NCBI RefSeq assembly: GCF_002234675.1
Contig: NC_019870.2
Span: forward strand, 4,472,485-4,536,484
Direction of reading: 5' to 3'
DNA from: Oryzias latipes
Lineage: Eukaryota > Chordata > Actinopteri > Beloniformes > Adrianichthyidae
DNA: 64,000 nucleotides
Part shown: positions 37,884 to 49,200 of the stretch, one piece after another
How positions within the stretch are numbered: the stretch's first letter is position 1
Layout of the letters: each line of letters starts with the position of its first letter
The notes under the pieces: model-generated
The model's input: only the letters and a program-made list of their open reading frames with translations
What the model was told of the DNA's origin: nothing
The model's database searches: none
Position numbers and translations under genes: made by a program

Positions 37884-38970
37884 ATGTTACTATTTATTTA
37901 TTATTCATTCATCCGTCCGTCCATCACCATGGATTCGGGTCACATGACTTTATCTTTTCGAGATGTCTCACCATAAACACACATATTTAAAAAAAACGAC
38001 AATAGAATCACCAGAAAACCAATGGAAAATGTAATAAAAAGGATGATGTATAGTATAATAGTTGCTATTAATAGTATTTTTAAACAATTCCAAAACAAAA
38101 CAGAATTTGATGAAAAAATGCTTGAAAATAATATAAAAAAAGAAGAAAACACCTGTTTTCTGCAGTCTCAATTTATAGTTTTGCCTTGAAAATCCATAAA
38201 TAAATATAAATGTATTTAAAAGATCTTTTTGTCTTTAGATTTATAAAAAAAAGGTTAAAAATATATTCTTTAAAATCCAAATCATATTTTTACAGTAATG
38301 AAGCATTCACAAAAAAAAGGCAGTTTTTTTTTACAGAAATGTTTTTAATTTTGTTTTACATTGCAATTACTTTGTTGTTTTTTTATTGTTTTTTTTTACA
38401 GTCTTTTTCCATAAATTTGTACAAACTCAAAAATTTGCATTAAGCAAGATGTAGCTGAGCTCCATCGAAGGGCTCAACTGTTTCTGATTGTGTTTCTGGT
38501 TCTTATTTATTAAACTACTTTTTTCTTTTGTTTTGTTTTCTATATTCTAAAATATTCTACATTTTAAAATAAAAGTGTGTGGACTTAAAGTGAGAGTGAC
38601 ATGAGTGGAGAAGAGGCGCTGGGAAAAGTAGAACTGACGTGTGTGAGCTGATCTTAGACTGGAAAGACAGCTTTTTTTAAATTTAATAAATAATAAAATA
38701 TGTATTTAACAATAAAGAAAAACTTCTAGTTTGTTGTTAATAAATGTACAAAAAAAATCACCAACACCAGAAAGTTTTTATCCATGTTTGTAGACATTTG
38801 CATGGAATCTCCCAGCAGTGCATTAAAAAAATGTTTTTAAAAAGCGCTATTTCAGATTTGATCTAAAAATTAGAATAAAATATTCTTTTCCTGTCTTAAC
38901 ATTTCCTGTTGAAGTAGCTCTACCTTCATGATTCATCACGGGCTCACCGGGCGCCGCCCTGTTTATGCCA
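37740..38970. other. Probable sgtb intron 1, AT-rich
   Basis: No coding signal. Contains an (ATT)n microsatellite at about 37826-37883, then AT-rich low-complexity sequence. A possible acceptor CCAACAG|ATTTTAG just before 38975 would join a CpG-block first exon to the coding exon starting at 38989. Confidence 0.45.
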
Positions 38971-38988
38971 ACAGATTTTAGATGAAAA

Positions 38989-41900
38989 ATGGCGGTGGAG
39001 AAGCGCCTGGCGTTGGCTGTTGTTCAGTTCCTGCGAGATCAAACGCACTGTGGAGCTTTGAATTCTGACGAACAGGAGAGCCTGGAGGGTGAGCCCACTC
39101 GCTGCCTGTGTTTATCTCTGGAAATGACCCATAATTCCTCTCTGTCCTCACCAGAATAAACATCTCCAAATCTGTTTTCAGTTTCTGGATGTTGAAACCT
39201 TAAAATATAACCATAAACTGAGTTCAGATGAGTTCCAGGTGTTGTTCTTCCTGTTTAACTGAAAACACAGTTTGGATTTCTTTGTGGGAAAGTTTGATGT
39301 TTTTGATTATTTTTTTGGCATTTTTCTGATTCTCCCCCTTCAGTTGCCATTCAGTGCTTGGAGACAACTTTCAAAATTAGTTCCAGTGATGGTCACCTTG
39401 CCGTCTCACAGCCGCTTAGAGAGATTTTTCTCAACGCTCTGCTCAAGGTGGGTTCTGCGGAGCACATCAACACGTTCACAGATGTGTCTGTCAAAGAAAA
39501 AAAGCAATAAAGAATGAAGAATAATAACTGCCAGATCAAGCTGCGCTGCAGAATCTCCAATAATCTGTGAGTTATTATTAAAAAAATAGCAGAATTAATA
39601 AAACTGAAGTGGAAACAATCATCAAAATTGAAAAAACAAAAGTGTTTTTCCAAAAAACACACAAAGAAAGGGTAAAGGCATGTCTGCCAATAACTGGTTA
39701 GAAAGCCTAAAGTTCTTTACAGTCACAGCGCCTTCATAATGGCGGCTCCGCTGCCGAACACTGATGCCAGCCCATAACCACCAGGAGCAATGTGGCAACT
39801 ACAACTGAAGTTGAACTATTTTGGGAAAAGGCAGCCATCGTGAATTTTCTAAACAAAACACCTTTACTACCCTTTCCAAATTTAGATTTCTTTTCGGGAT
39901 TTCAATCTATTGCCTCCTAACTCCTCGAGCTCCATTGGAAATCTTACTGAGAGAAAAGTTTGGTTTTCAAGTTTGTAGATTTATCGGCGGCGAGCTCGCA
40001 ACAGTAATATTGTAAAGAATTTAATACACGAAATGTTGGCTCAAGCTGAATGAAATGATATGACATACGATATATATTAGGAACGTGTGGTTAACAAAAA
40101 AATTCTCCGTTGACAAGGAAATCCCAAAAATTACTTCTGCCGATTCTTCCAAAAATGACAAAGACCTGCTTCTCACCCCCAGGCAACCAAAAAAAAAAAG
40201 AAAAAGAAAAAGGTTGCTATGGAGATAAAACCAACAAAAAGCTGCCATTTTGATCATTTTAACAAAGGATGTTTTTTTGGGCTAAAAAACGAGCCTCTAG
40301 TTAATCACATTTTCAAACTTAAAAAAAAATCCAAGCTTCATCTAATTGATTAAGTTGTTCTCACACCTAAATTCAAGCATTTTATATCACTATCTACACT
40401 TTTCCCCTTTTAAATTGTCCCTATTTGTTTACACTGAAGTTAATCGCACCAGAGTTCACTTGCAAGTAAACCCAGACTTTTATTTTTAGGTGGATTAGGG
40501 TTCTCCTGTTTGTCTGCAACAGAGGTTTCCTTTTTTTTCCTCTGATAGAGACCATCTGAAAACACCAAATTTAGTCAAATTAAACAGCCCAATGGGAAAA
40601 GGCTCTAAATGTAAAAGTAAAGAGGGCCTTTCTGGGTTAAATAAGCCATATTAGTTCATTGATGTGCTGAGTTTCCATCACAGAGAGACTCTTTGGTGAT
40701 ATGAATGCGCCTCTCTTTTCTATTGACGTTTCTCTTGTTTTGTGTTCAAGCAGAACGGCAACATCACCTCACCAGAAACGCCGCCATCTCCGGAGGACAT
40801 CGAACGAGCAGAGCAGCTGAAGAACGAAGGTCATTTCCTCTTTCAGTCCAGACACCTTCGGTTACCACCGATGTCACATCCTCTTCCTACTGTTAGGCTG
40901 TTTAAAACAAAAACAACATTAAAATTTGAAGGAAAAACCAGAAAGAAAGGTCCCTGACTTTTGCTAAAATAAATTGTAACTAAAGAAAAACAGGTAAAAG
41001 CAGTAAGATTTGACCGAGCAGAGAAGTAGAAAAAGATAAAACCGTGAAACTAGCAATGAAGGGATCTTACAGCTCTGCTGAGCGGATCAGATCCTCTTTG
41101 TGCTGCAGGGATGGATCACTGATCAATACCAAGCTGTGATCCAGAAAGGAGGATCAGCGTCTTTGCTGCAGTTCTAAGTCCCTCAAAATACTTTGGTCTG
41201 TAGTATTTGAAGTTTCATCTTTATGAATCTGAAGACGAACTGATGCCAGACAGGAAATAATCTGAACTTCTTTACATTTTCATTTTTTTCTCCAAAGTTT
41301 AAGCCAAAAATCAAGTTAAAAATCATTTTGTTTTTAGTATTTTTAATTTCTCTGAAAGAAATTTCTACATGTTGTTATATACTTTAAAAATACGTTTTTT
41401 TTAATATAATTTCATGTCAAGATTTTCGCTCCTCTTATTTATACTCAAAACAGTTTTAAATTCTTTTTTTCCCCCCTTTTTTATTTTTTTCCCCCCTCTA
41501 AAGTCATATTTTACAATAAAATAAAGCAGGATTTATACGATCAATTAAAAGGATTTCCGTAGATATATTAAACTCTCAGAAATAAAATACAGACTCAGGA
41601 TTTTATAAAGAATTATTTAAATAGTTTTTTTGTCCTTTTTTATTTTAATCAGTATAACGTTTTTCTTCACATTTATGCTAAAAGGTCTGACTTTTACAAA
41701 ATGTTCAGAGAAAAAAGGCACAATTGTGCCCTTTGTTAAATAATTGAACTAATAACATCATGTTTATAAAAAGTATTTCTCTTACTTTTATGAGAAAAGT
41801 CAGAATTCTCCATTTTATTTGCACTCAAAAATGTTACTTTTTGCATTGTGAATTCAAATGTAGTTCCTATTATGAACTATTATGAAACATGAAAAGCCTC

Positions 41901-43765
41901 AGTCAAGTAGAATAAAACACTCTTTTATCAGAAACTGGTTGTTTTAGGCATTTAAAAGAAACTTGAAGAGGATTTTAGATTCTCCTTTTTACTTTTGTTG
42001 TTGTGTTGTGTTTTTTTTTCATGAATATGCCTTTTTTTCTAATAAAAGCATAATTTCATGTAATCCTGAGCTCAACAAGCTCCAAGTTTCTGCTTTTTCT
42101 TTGTTCATCGCGATAAGATCTAAATTTTGTTTTAACTATCAGGGAACAATCACATGAAGGAGGAAAACTACAGGTGTGCGTTGGACTGCTACACACAGGC
42201 CATTGATCTGGACCTGAGAAACGCCGTGTATTACTGCAACAGGTACTTTGGAGTCTGATTCCTGCACTTGTGCAGTATCGGGCTGCAGGTTGTCATATTT
42301 TGATGGGATAAAACGTCCTTGCAGGGCTGCAGCTCACAGCAAACTGGGGAACTACACTGAAGCCACAAGCGACTGTGAAAGAGCCATCGGCATCGACCCC
42401 ACCTACAGCAAAGCGTACGGCAGGATGGGGTGAGCGTCTCTCCTGCTAACCGGAATGAGTGGCGAAAAATAGCTTCTTGGTCTGAAGGATTTTTGGGTTT
42501 TCTTTTCTGCAGTTTGGCTTTGACAGCTATGAACAAGTATCCTGAAGCAATCTCCTACTTTAAGAAAGCCTTAGTGTTGGACCCTGATAACGACACCTAC
42601 AAGTCCAACCTGAAGATAGCGGAGCAGAAACAGAGGGAAGCGTCCAGCCCGGTGAGTTCCAACCCATTATTTTGTCTTCCACCCTCAACTTTGAGCATCA
42701 CATGTCTGTAAATGTGTGCCGCAGATAGCGGCTGGACTGGGGTTCGACATGGCCAGTTTGATCAACAACCCGGCCTTCATCAGCATGGTAGGAGCTTTTG
42801 TGCGGTTTTTAAACATTTCCGAGAGACGCCACGAGCTGGAGCTGCGTTTGTTGTTGTTGTCCGCAGGCGGCGAGCGTGATGCAGAACCAACAGGTGCAAC
42901 AACTGTGAGTTCCTTTCTCAGTAAATGTTGGTCTTAGATGGAGTTCAGCAAACGCTGAATCACTGCCGATGTGTGCTCAGCATGTCAGGAATGATGTCCA
43001 ACGCGGTCGGGGGTCCTGGTGCCGGAGTGGGGGGAATGTCGGACATTTCCAGCTTGATTGAGGCGTAAGTACCCCGCCCTTGAATCCAAATGAGATACAC
43101 AGTGTTCGGACAACACTTTAGGGTCGAAGACGTAAATTCAAATATGAATAACATTTTTTTTTCCCCAGCTTTGTTTTAACAGTTTGGCAATGAACTACTA
43201 TGAAGCTCTGTCTTAGTAACACCACAGCTGTCGGCAGCGACACCTAAATAACGTACGCTCCGAACTACCGAAACTCCTCAACCATTTATGCAATTAGTGA
43301 CATTTCCACAGACTGTTCATGAAGGCGCATCATAATTAAAAGACCACTTGGAATGGGAGTGGGACTTTAATAGTTTAACTGCTTCAGGAAATAATCTGGG
43401 CTCGTTACAAGTTTTCCCGAACCCGTTTTTCTCTGGGTTTTTAAAAAAAAACCCAAATCCTCTTAAAATTAAGCTCAATGAGACTTTCCTGTAAAATAAT
43501 CCCCTCTGAGCTGAATTGTTCACTCCAGTTTAGTGTTAATGCTCTTATAATTACAATGGGTTTTAAACTGATTTGTCTACAATCTTAATGTCGTCGTTTT
43601 TCCACATTTGTCAGGAAGCATCAGGTCAACAGATCCTCTGCTCTCTTGTTCAGGGGACAACAGTTTGCCCAGCAGATCCAGCAGCAGAACCCGGAGCTGA
43701 TCGAGCAGCTGAGGAACCACATCAGGAGCCGCTCCTTTAGCGGCAGCGCTGAGGAGCACTCATGA
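38989..43765 (+). CDS. sgtb: Small glutamine-rich TPR co-chaperone beta
   Basis: Cytosolic co-chaperone that binds Hsp70/Hsp90 and delivers tail-anchored or mislocalised proteins. Ten coding exons: 38989-39088, 39344-39447, 40754-40829, 42143-42242, 42325-42429, 42513-42651, 42725-42787, 42867-42904, 42981-43064, 43654-43765; 921 bases, 306 aa (human SGTB 304). All junctions are GT-AG and in phase. An N-terminal dimerisation region (about 1-70, with [15 protein letters not shown]) is followed by three TPR repeats (about 88-190, with [14 protein letters not shown] and [13 protein letters not shown]). Then comes the methionine/asparagine-rich region with [15 protein letters not shown] and the glutamine-rich end ([18 protein letters not shown]). 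The C-terminus [13 protein letters not shown] is diagnostic for SGTB rather than SGTA. An upstream out-of-frame ATG (38982) lies 7 bases before the chosen start. Confidence 0.96.
39825..40265 (-). repeat. GATGGCCACAGG dispersed repeat, partial copy in an sgtb intron
   Basis: Reverse complement matches 62735-63065: GGTTGCCTGGGGGTGA (versus GGTCGCCTGGGGGTGA), GGAAGAATCGGCA, GGGATTTCCTTG, and at the other side GGGATTTCAATCTATTGCC with CTCCTAACTC. It is one of at least four copies in the window. Confidence 0.6.
41000..42130. other. AT-rich sgtb intron without recognisable elements
   Basis: Part of the long intron between the exons ending at 40829 and starting at 42143. It is dominated by T-rich and A-rich runs; no repeat family or conserved motif was recognised. 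Confidence 0.6.
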
Positions 43766-44469
43766 TCCATGCAGGTACATTTCAAGCCGAACTCTTCCCC
43801 GACCAAACCAAAACACAAGGAACCTGAAACTTCCAACGTTTTGTTTTTTCAGTCCCAACTTTCCTTCTTCCTAAAAGAGCAACCATGCGGCGCCAAAATT
43901 AATCTCAACACCCATTTCTTTAAGTCAAATCCCCGGCTTAGCTGGAACGAAGAGACGAGGAACGGGTTGAAGGAACTTTGACTGAAGGCTCTCAAGAGAA
44001 GGCTGGAGAGCCTGGTGACGGAAGAAAGAGCCTAGAACTCATCAGCCCACTGACAGAACCCAGCGAGATCCCTTCACGTGTTTGACATGTGCCGAAGCTG
44101 CCGCCCTCTTCACTCTTCATGACCAAGAGGCGTTTCTCACACAAATTCTGCTCAATTCCGGTTGGTTTGTGACATTTATGTCATTTTTGTAGACAGAACT
44201 GTAATTTAACGCAAAACCATCCCTGAACTGGTGGGACTTGTTGCTTCACATTGCGCATCACTTTGAATCCAGGCGACTGCCGACGTGTATTGCAGTATTT
44301 GCAGCCTGTTGTTCTGTTGTTTTTAGCACTTTAGCAAGAAAAGACCTGCTGTCCCCTTTGAGCCAATCTATTCAGTTATCCGGTTTGTTTGCATGCTCTT
44401 TAATCTGGTGTTTGGGATCAGATGGATAAAGGTGTGCCGAGGCTGGATCGGGTTGATTGAAGACGCACA

Positions 44470-44475
44470 AATAAA
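44470..44475 (+). terminator. sgtb: Polyadenylation signal of sgtb
   Basis: AATAAA about 705 bases past the sgtb stop codon, in otherwise unremarkable 3' sequence. It is the first clear signal downstream. Confidence 0.5.
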
Positions 44476-46077
44476 CGTTTTCAAAACGAACTCTTCCTCA
44501 AGTGCTCATTTAATTCAAATGATACCACCGTCCGGGTGAATACTCGATTCTGATTGGTTGCCGGGTGTTACATAGCCCAAATGTTCTATATCACCGCGTT
44601 GGCTTCCTTAAAACAAACTTTTTCTTCATCATCTGGACAATAGCAAGCGGCAAAAGGTGAACTTTCTCTCTGAACCGATGCTTTTCCTTTTGACGCTGCA
44701 GTCGAGGCTGGTGACGGTCAGCTGTTACCATGGCAACGCGCCACACCACACATCAAATACTCCACTTTTTGTGAAAAGCGTGTTTAACCGAAAAAATGAC
44801 AAGAAAAAAGTTTTTTTAAAAATGGATCGAACATTGATTTATTTTGTAGGTGACCATGGCGTAGAAGGGATATCGTCAGAAATTGACGCACTTCCGCGTC
44901 GTCCGTCAATATCTGATAATTTATTATCCCATATTTAAAAGTCCTATATCATGCAAAATCACCTTTTCAAAATCAGCTTTTAAGTGTATTATAATGTTCA
45001 TTTGTCACAAAAACAACCCCAATCCATTCACGCATTTGTGAGTGGTCTCTGTACTCTGAGCACCAGCCCCTCCCAATCCACAGAAACAAGTGGGTCCTCA
45101 CAGTGTGACGTCACATAGTGAGGAACAGCCCCTTCTAGGAAGAACCTGCGCTGCCAGCTACGCCCCCACGCCAACATACACGCCCACTTTTTTTTCCCAT
45201 GGAGCTAGTGGTGATCGGCGAAACGCTTTCTTTTTATTTGCACATCCATCCAAAAGTTCGGATGCTTTTTGTTTTCGTGGGTGAAACGCGGACACACTGC
45301 CGAGGCCGGCTCTAGGTTGAGGTCATGGAAAGGGGCGGCACCCATGCGGAGCGAAAGGCGGAGCCTCAGAGATCAAGTCGTCTTACTTCCAAATAGTAAA
45401 ATGAGCTGCAAAAACTCGTATTTAATATAAAAATTGTTCTTTAGTGTGCCAGAAGTGATATGTTATCATAAATACAGATATTGTTTACTCTGAAAGGCTT
45501 AAGAAAGGCATGATATAGGCCCTTTAAACACTCAGTATTTGGAGTTTGTGACATTAATTCAGCTTTGTGCCTTAAAATATAATATAAATCAAAAGTTATT
45601 AAATTTAACTCCGCTCTCGTCTTGCTGCATCTAATATAAGCAGTTAAGAGAAATGCACGTACCAGGGCTGCCAACCTTTATCTCTAAGATGTACCCCCCT
45701 GCTCGTTTTTTTAGTTCTCTCTGCACTACTTTCTGCTCACTGAGCAAACCAGATTCAGGTTGGGAGTAACAGGAAGTTCAGGGGGAATTGGATTAAAAAG
45801 ATGAGTGTGGTAGATCTTCACAGCCAGGTTTGGCAGCCCTCGCATTCACATTTTCTACTCAAGGTATTCACTGAAAAACATCCTTTTCTTCATTATCTGC
45901 TTTTTTTTAATTTTAAATAACATTTTTAATGTTTTCGTAAATAATTATTGTTTGGAGCGTCTAATATTCAGAATGATTTATTTTGGGGAAAAACTTTTGA
46001 GTGTTGGCTCCGGATCACAAACATTTTCAAACTGATCCTGTGGCACAAAACAAGAGCAAAGGAAAGTTCACAGAGAA
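44476..46077. other. Convergent intergenic region between sgtb and trappc13
   Basis: No gene seen. It holds the inverted-repeat element at 44935-45527 and AT-rich flanks. Both neighbouring genes end towards it. Confidence 0.6.
44935..45527. repeat. Inverted-repeat DNA element with TTAAAGGGCCTATATCATGC ends, copy 2
   Basis: Left end AAAGTCCTATATCATGCAAAA and right end GGCATGATATAGGCCCTTTAA are inverted repeats. The interior is the reverse complement of 9993-10575, sharing GGCGGAGCCTCAGAGAT and CTTTAGTGTGCCAGAAG. It includes CCACAGAAACAAGTGGGTCC and TGTGACGTCACA. Confidence 0.7.
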
Positions 46078-46083
46078 TTTATT
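46078..46083 (-). terminator. trappc13: Polyadenylation signal of trappc13
   Basis: AATAAA on the minus strand, about 172 bases past the stop codon. Confidence 0.5.
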
Positions 46084-46254
46084 AACACTTATTACACATT
46101 TACATGATTTTGTTTAAGGAAAAAAAGTTTATATAATTCACAATTCATTTTAAAATACAGTATCATCCCCTTAGCTTGCACAAAGAGTCAAATATGAAGT
46201 GCAGAGTTCCACAGTTGGTCCATTCTAAAATGCAAAAAAAAAAAGTCAAAGTCA

Positions 46255-49200
46255 CTAGCATTCGTTGGAGGTGTACGGACAAATCACGCACACTTGTGCG
46301 ATGTCATCGTATTCGTAGGTCCTCTTTAGAAACGTGTCTGTGAGTCTGAGTCCAGAAATGCTCTGAAACAAAGAGGAAGGAGTCAGTATTTGAGGAGAAC
46401 AGCTGGAACGCCACTGTGGAGCGTTCGGATCGTACCTGCAGGCCCTGAACGGAGGAGAAGATGGTGAGGGGCACTAAGAGGGAGCCGCCCGGGCTGAGTT
46501 TACCCAGCTGGCGCCCCGATATACCGCACCAATGGATCGACCGCGTGTTGCACATTTCTACCACCAGATCCATGGTTCTCTCGCTGGAGGACATTGCAGA
46601 AATGGAAACAATATTTGTTTTTAAGGAAAAATATTCAGCGCTGAAAAAGAAGCTGCTGAACTTCCCTCGACTCTGAAGATGTCTCAACTTAAGCATCGTT
46701 TTTTTTTTCCTACACTCCGTATGGGTTGGTACATTTTGAATTTAAATGGCACCGATTTTTATCTATATAAAGCGAAATGTCAACCTTTTCCTAATTTTAT
46801 AAACCCGAAAAAGCTAAAAATCAATAAAAATGCAGCCAAAAGAAATTATTGGCTGGTCGCAGTGGTGAACCTCTAAAGACTTTTATTTGATCTGCTGTAC
46901 TTTCACACTGCACTCTTGAGAGTGGTTCATTCCCTCCCAATGTAGATAACAATTTCATCTTTAATGAAACTCATAATTTTGTTGGACTTATGTGACCAAC
47001 GCTGAACCGAACCTTTTGACCACAGAGATGTCACCTGAACCAAACAAGCTCTTTGACCTACCACAACTCTTGATGGGATCGATGTTAATCGGCGGATTTT
47101 GACGCAGAGAGAAGCTGCTTTGCATCACTAAAGATCAGCGTTGCATTTCGGCGTAAAGCTGTTTTTTCTCCGCCTCAGAGTCCACTGGAGTTGTGCTAGT
47201 CATGTTCTGGTAGTCGAAAGAACGTCAACAGTTGAGCTAAACCTTCTGAGTTAAAGTGTTAATTAAAGGAACGATCACTTTAGTTTAGCAGTTGAACAGA
47301 AAGACGGTTTTATCTCAGAGCTTCCTTCTAATCCATTTTTTAAAAAATGGGTCAAATCTGTACATGAGTGACTGCATGCATGACACAATCCAGATTCTTC
47401 TCTTTATATGCAGTGGCCGGCGTTCACACTGTACTGAAACATACGAGTGTTCACTTGCAAGCAAACTGTGATCTTCGATTTTAGATGCACTTCTATAAAA
47501 ACAGAACGTAAACAGTTTTTGTCACCATTTTTGAGTGACGTGGCCATGTTGGAGCCAGCCGTCGTCAGTTAGCAGTGATTTGTCTGAGTCACCATTTCTA
47601 CGGCAGCCACTCTCACCAATCAGGAGTGAGCTTGTTGGAAGTTCACACCCCTATGACTGAGTAACAGCTGTTTCTATGGGATTTTGGCTTTCTGGAGCCA
47701 GCAGGTACTTCCTGTTTGGAAGGCCAGGAGAGGAGGGGTCACTCGGTCCAGTTCTCAGATACAGTCGATGGTTTCACCTGATCGTATTGTCGTTCGTTCA
47801 CTCTGGACTCTTGAGAAGCTGAGAACACATGCAGCTAAAATCTAGAACTCGCTTTCTGACGATGTCTTTACAAGCCTCCACTCAAGCCCCGCCTACAAAC
47901 TACTCTTTTAGCTCACCAATTCACAGCTGAATCTTTTCATCAGCTCTTTTCTCTATTGACCTTATTTTAATATGGCTTTCAATTATAATGCATAGTTTTT
48001 CTGTTGTTTGTGATTTTAATTCATCTTCTTAAAATGTTCCTACATACCGATACACCTGCCTCATCTCTTATTGATGACTGAGTGCTTTTATTAAAAAGCA
48101 GCCTTTTCAAAGGGGTTTGCACCTGCAGTTTGTGATTTTACAAACGATGTCGAAAGGTTCCTCCAGGTTTACGGTGTCTGGGATGATCTCCAAGGACAGC
48201 CTGATGTCTCCGTACCCCGGAGCCTGCGGGACATCCGAGAGCGGAGAGTGTTAGGATGAGGGAACCGGACGTCCCGCAGTAGATCAGGCCTCACTACTGA
48301 TACCATTCTCTGCAGCTGACTTGTCTGCAGCCTCCCCTTCTCCCCGAGGTTGGTCCTCCACACGATGTCCAGCTTGCCAATCATGGTGACGCCCTTGATG
48401 ACGCCGGCCTTCTCCGCGTACTCTGCCTTCGGTTTCAGGCAGTACAGGTACTGCCGCGTGTCCATCGGCTGCAGGTAGGACATTTTCCCAAACGTCGACT
48501 CTCTGAGGGGCAAAAATAAAATGCAGGTCAGCATTGAAATGAGTTTACTTTTGAGTTGTAAATAGCAAGGAAAAGGTTTTGTTTTTTTACCCATCGTCCC
48601 CACTGGCGACTGTGTTGAGCTCTGTAACGTTGTACATAATAGTGGGTTCTAGAGACACTTTCTCCATGAACATGGGCGAGGTGGTGATGTTCTGAATCTG
48701 AGCTTCCAGAAACACTTCGTCTGTCTGGAGCGCAGGGGTTGGAAGGAGGAGAATCACTCTAGAATCATGACTCACCGACGTTTTTTACCTGTGTGCCTCA
48801 AAGGATAAGTTCACTGTTTTGGAAGTAGGTCACATGATCAGGAGCTGATTTTACAGCTGTCTGGATGACAAGATGAGCCAACATTTGAAATTGTGAATCT
48901 TCAGATGATCTTTCTAAAGAAAAGCCAAATGATTGTTTTTCCTAAAAATCTTGGAGAAAACTGACAGGGAAACATGAATCTATCCTTTGAGCTACTCTTC
49001 AGGTGATGTGAGAGTCCTTTAGTGAACAAAGTCAAGACAGACATTCACAGGTAATGAAACATGAATTAGATCCTCTTAGAGGTCGTGTTAGTACAAGTGC
49101 CGTGCTGCAGGACAGAGTAGAGGCTGCACCTCTGTTTACTAACATTAACAATAAAGTCTCCAGCATCCATTCATTGTGTTTCTTGGATTTTGATCGTTCT

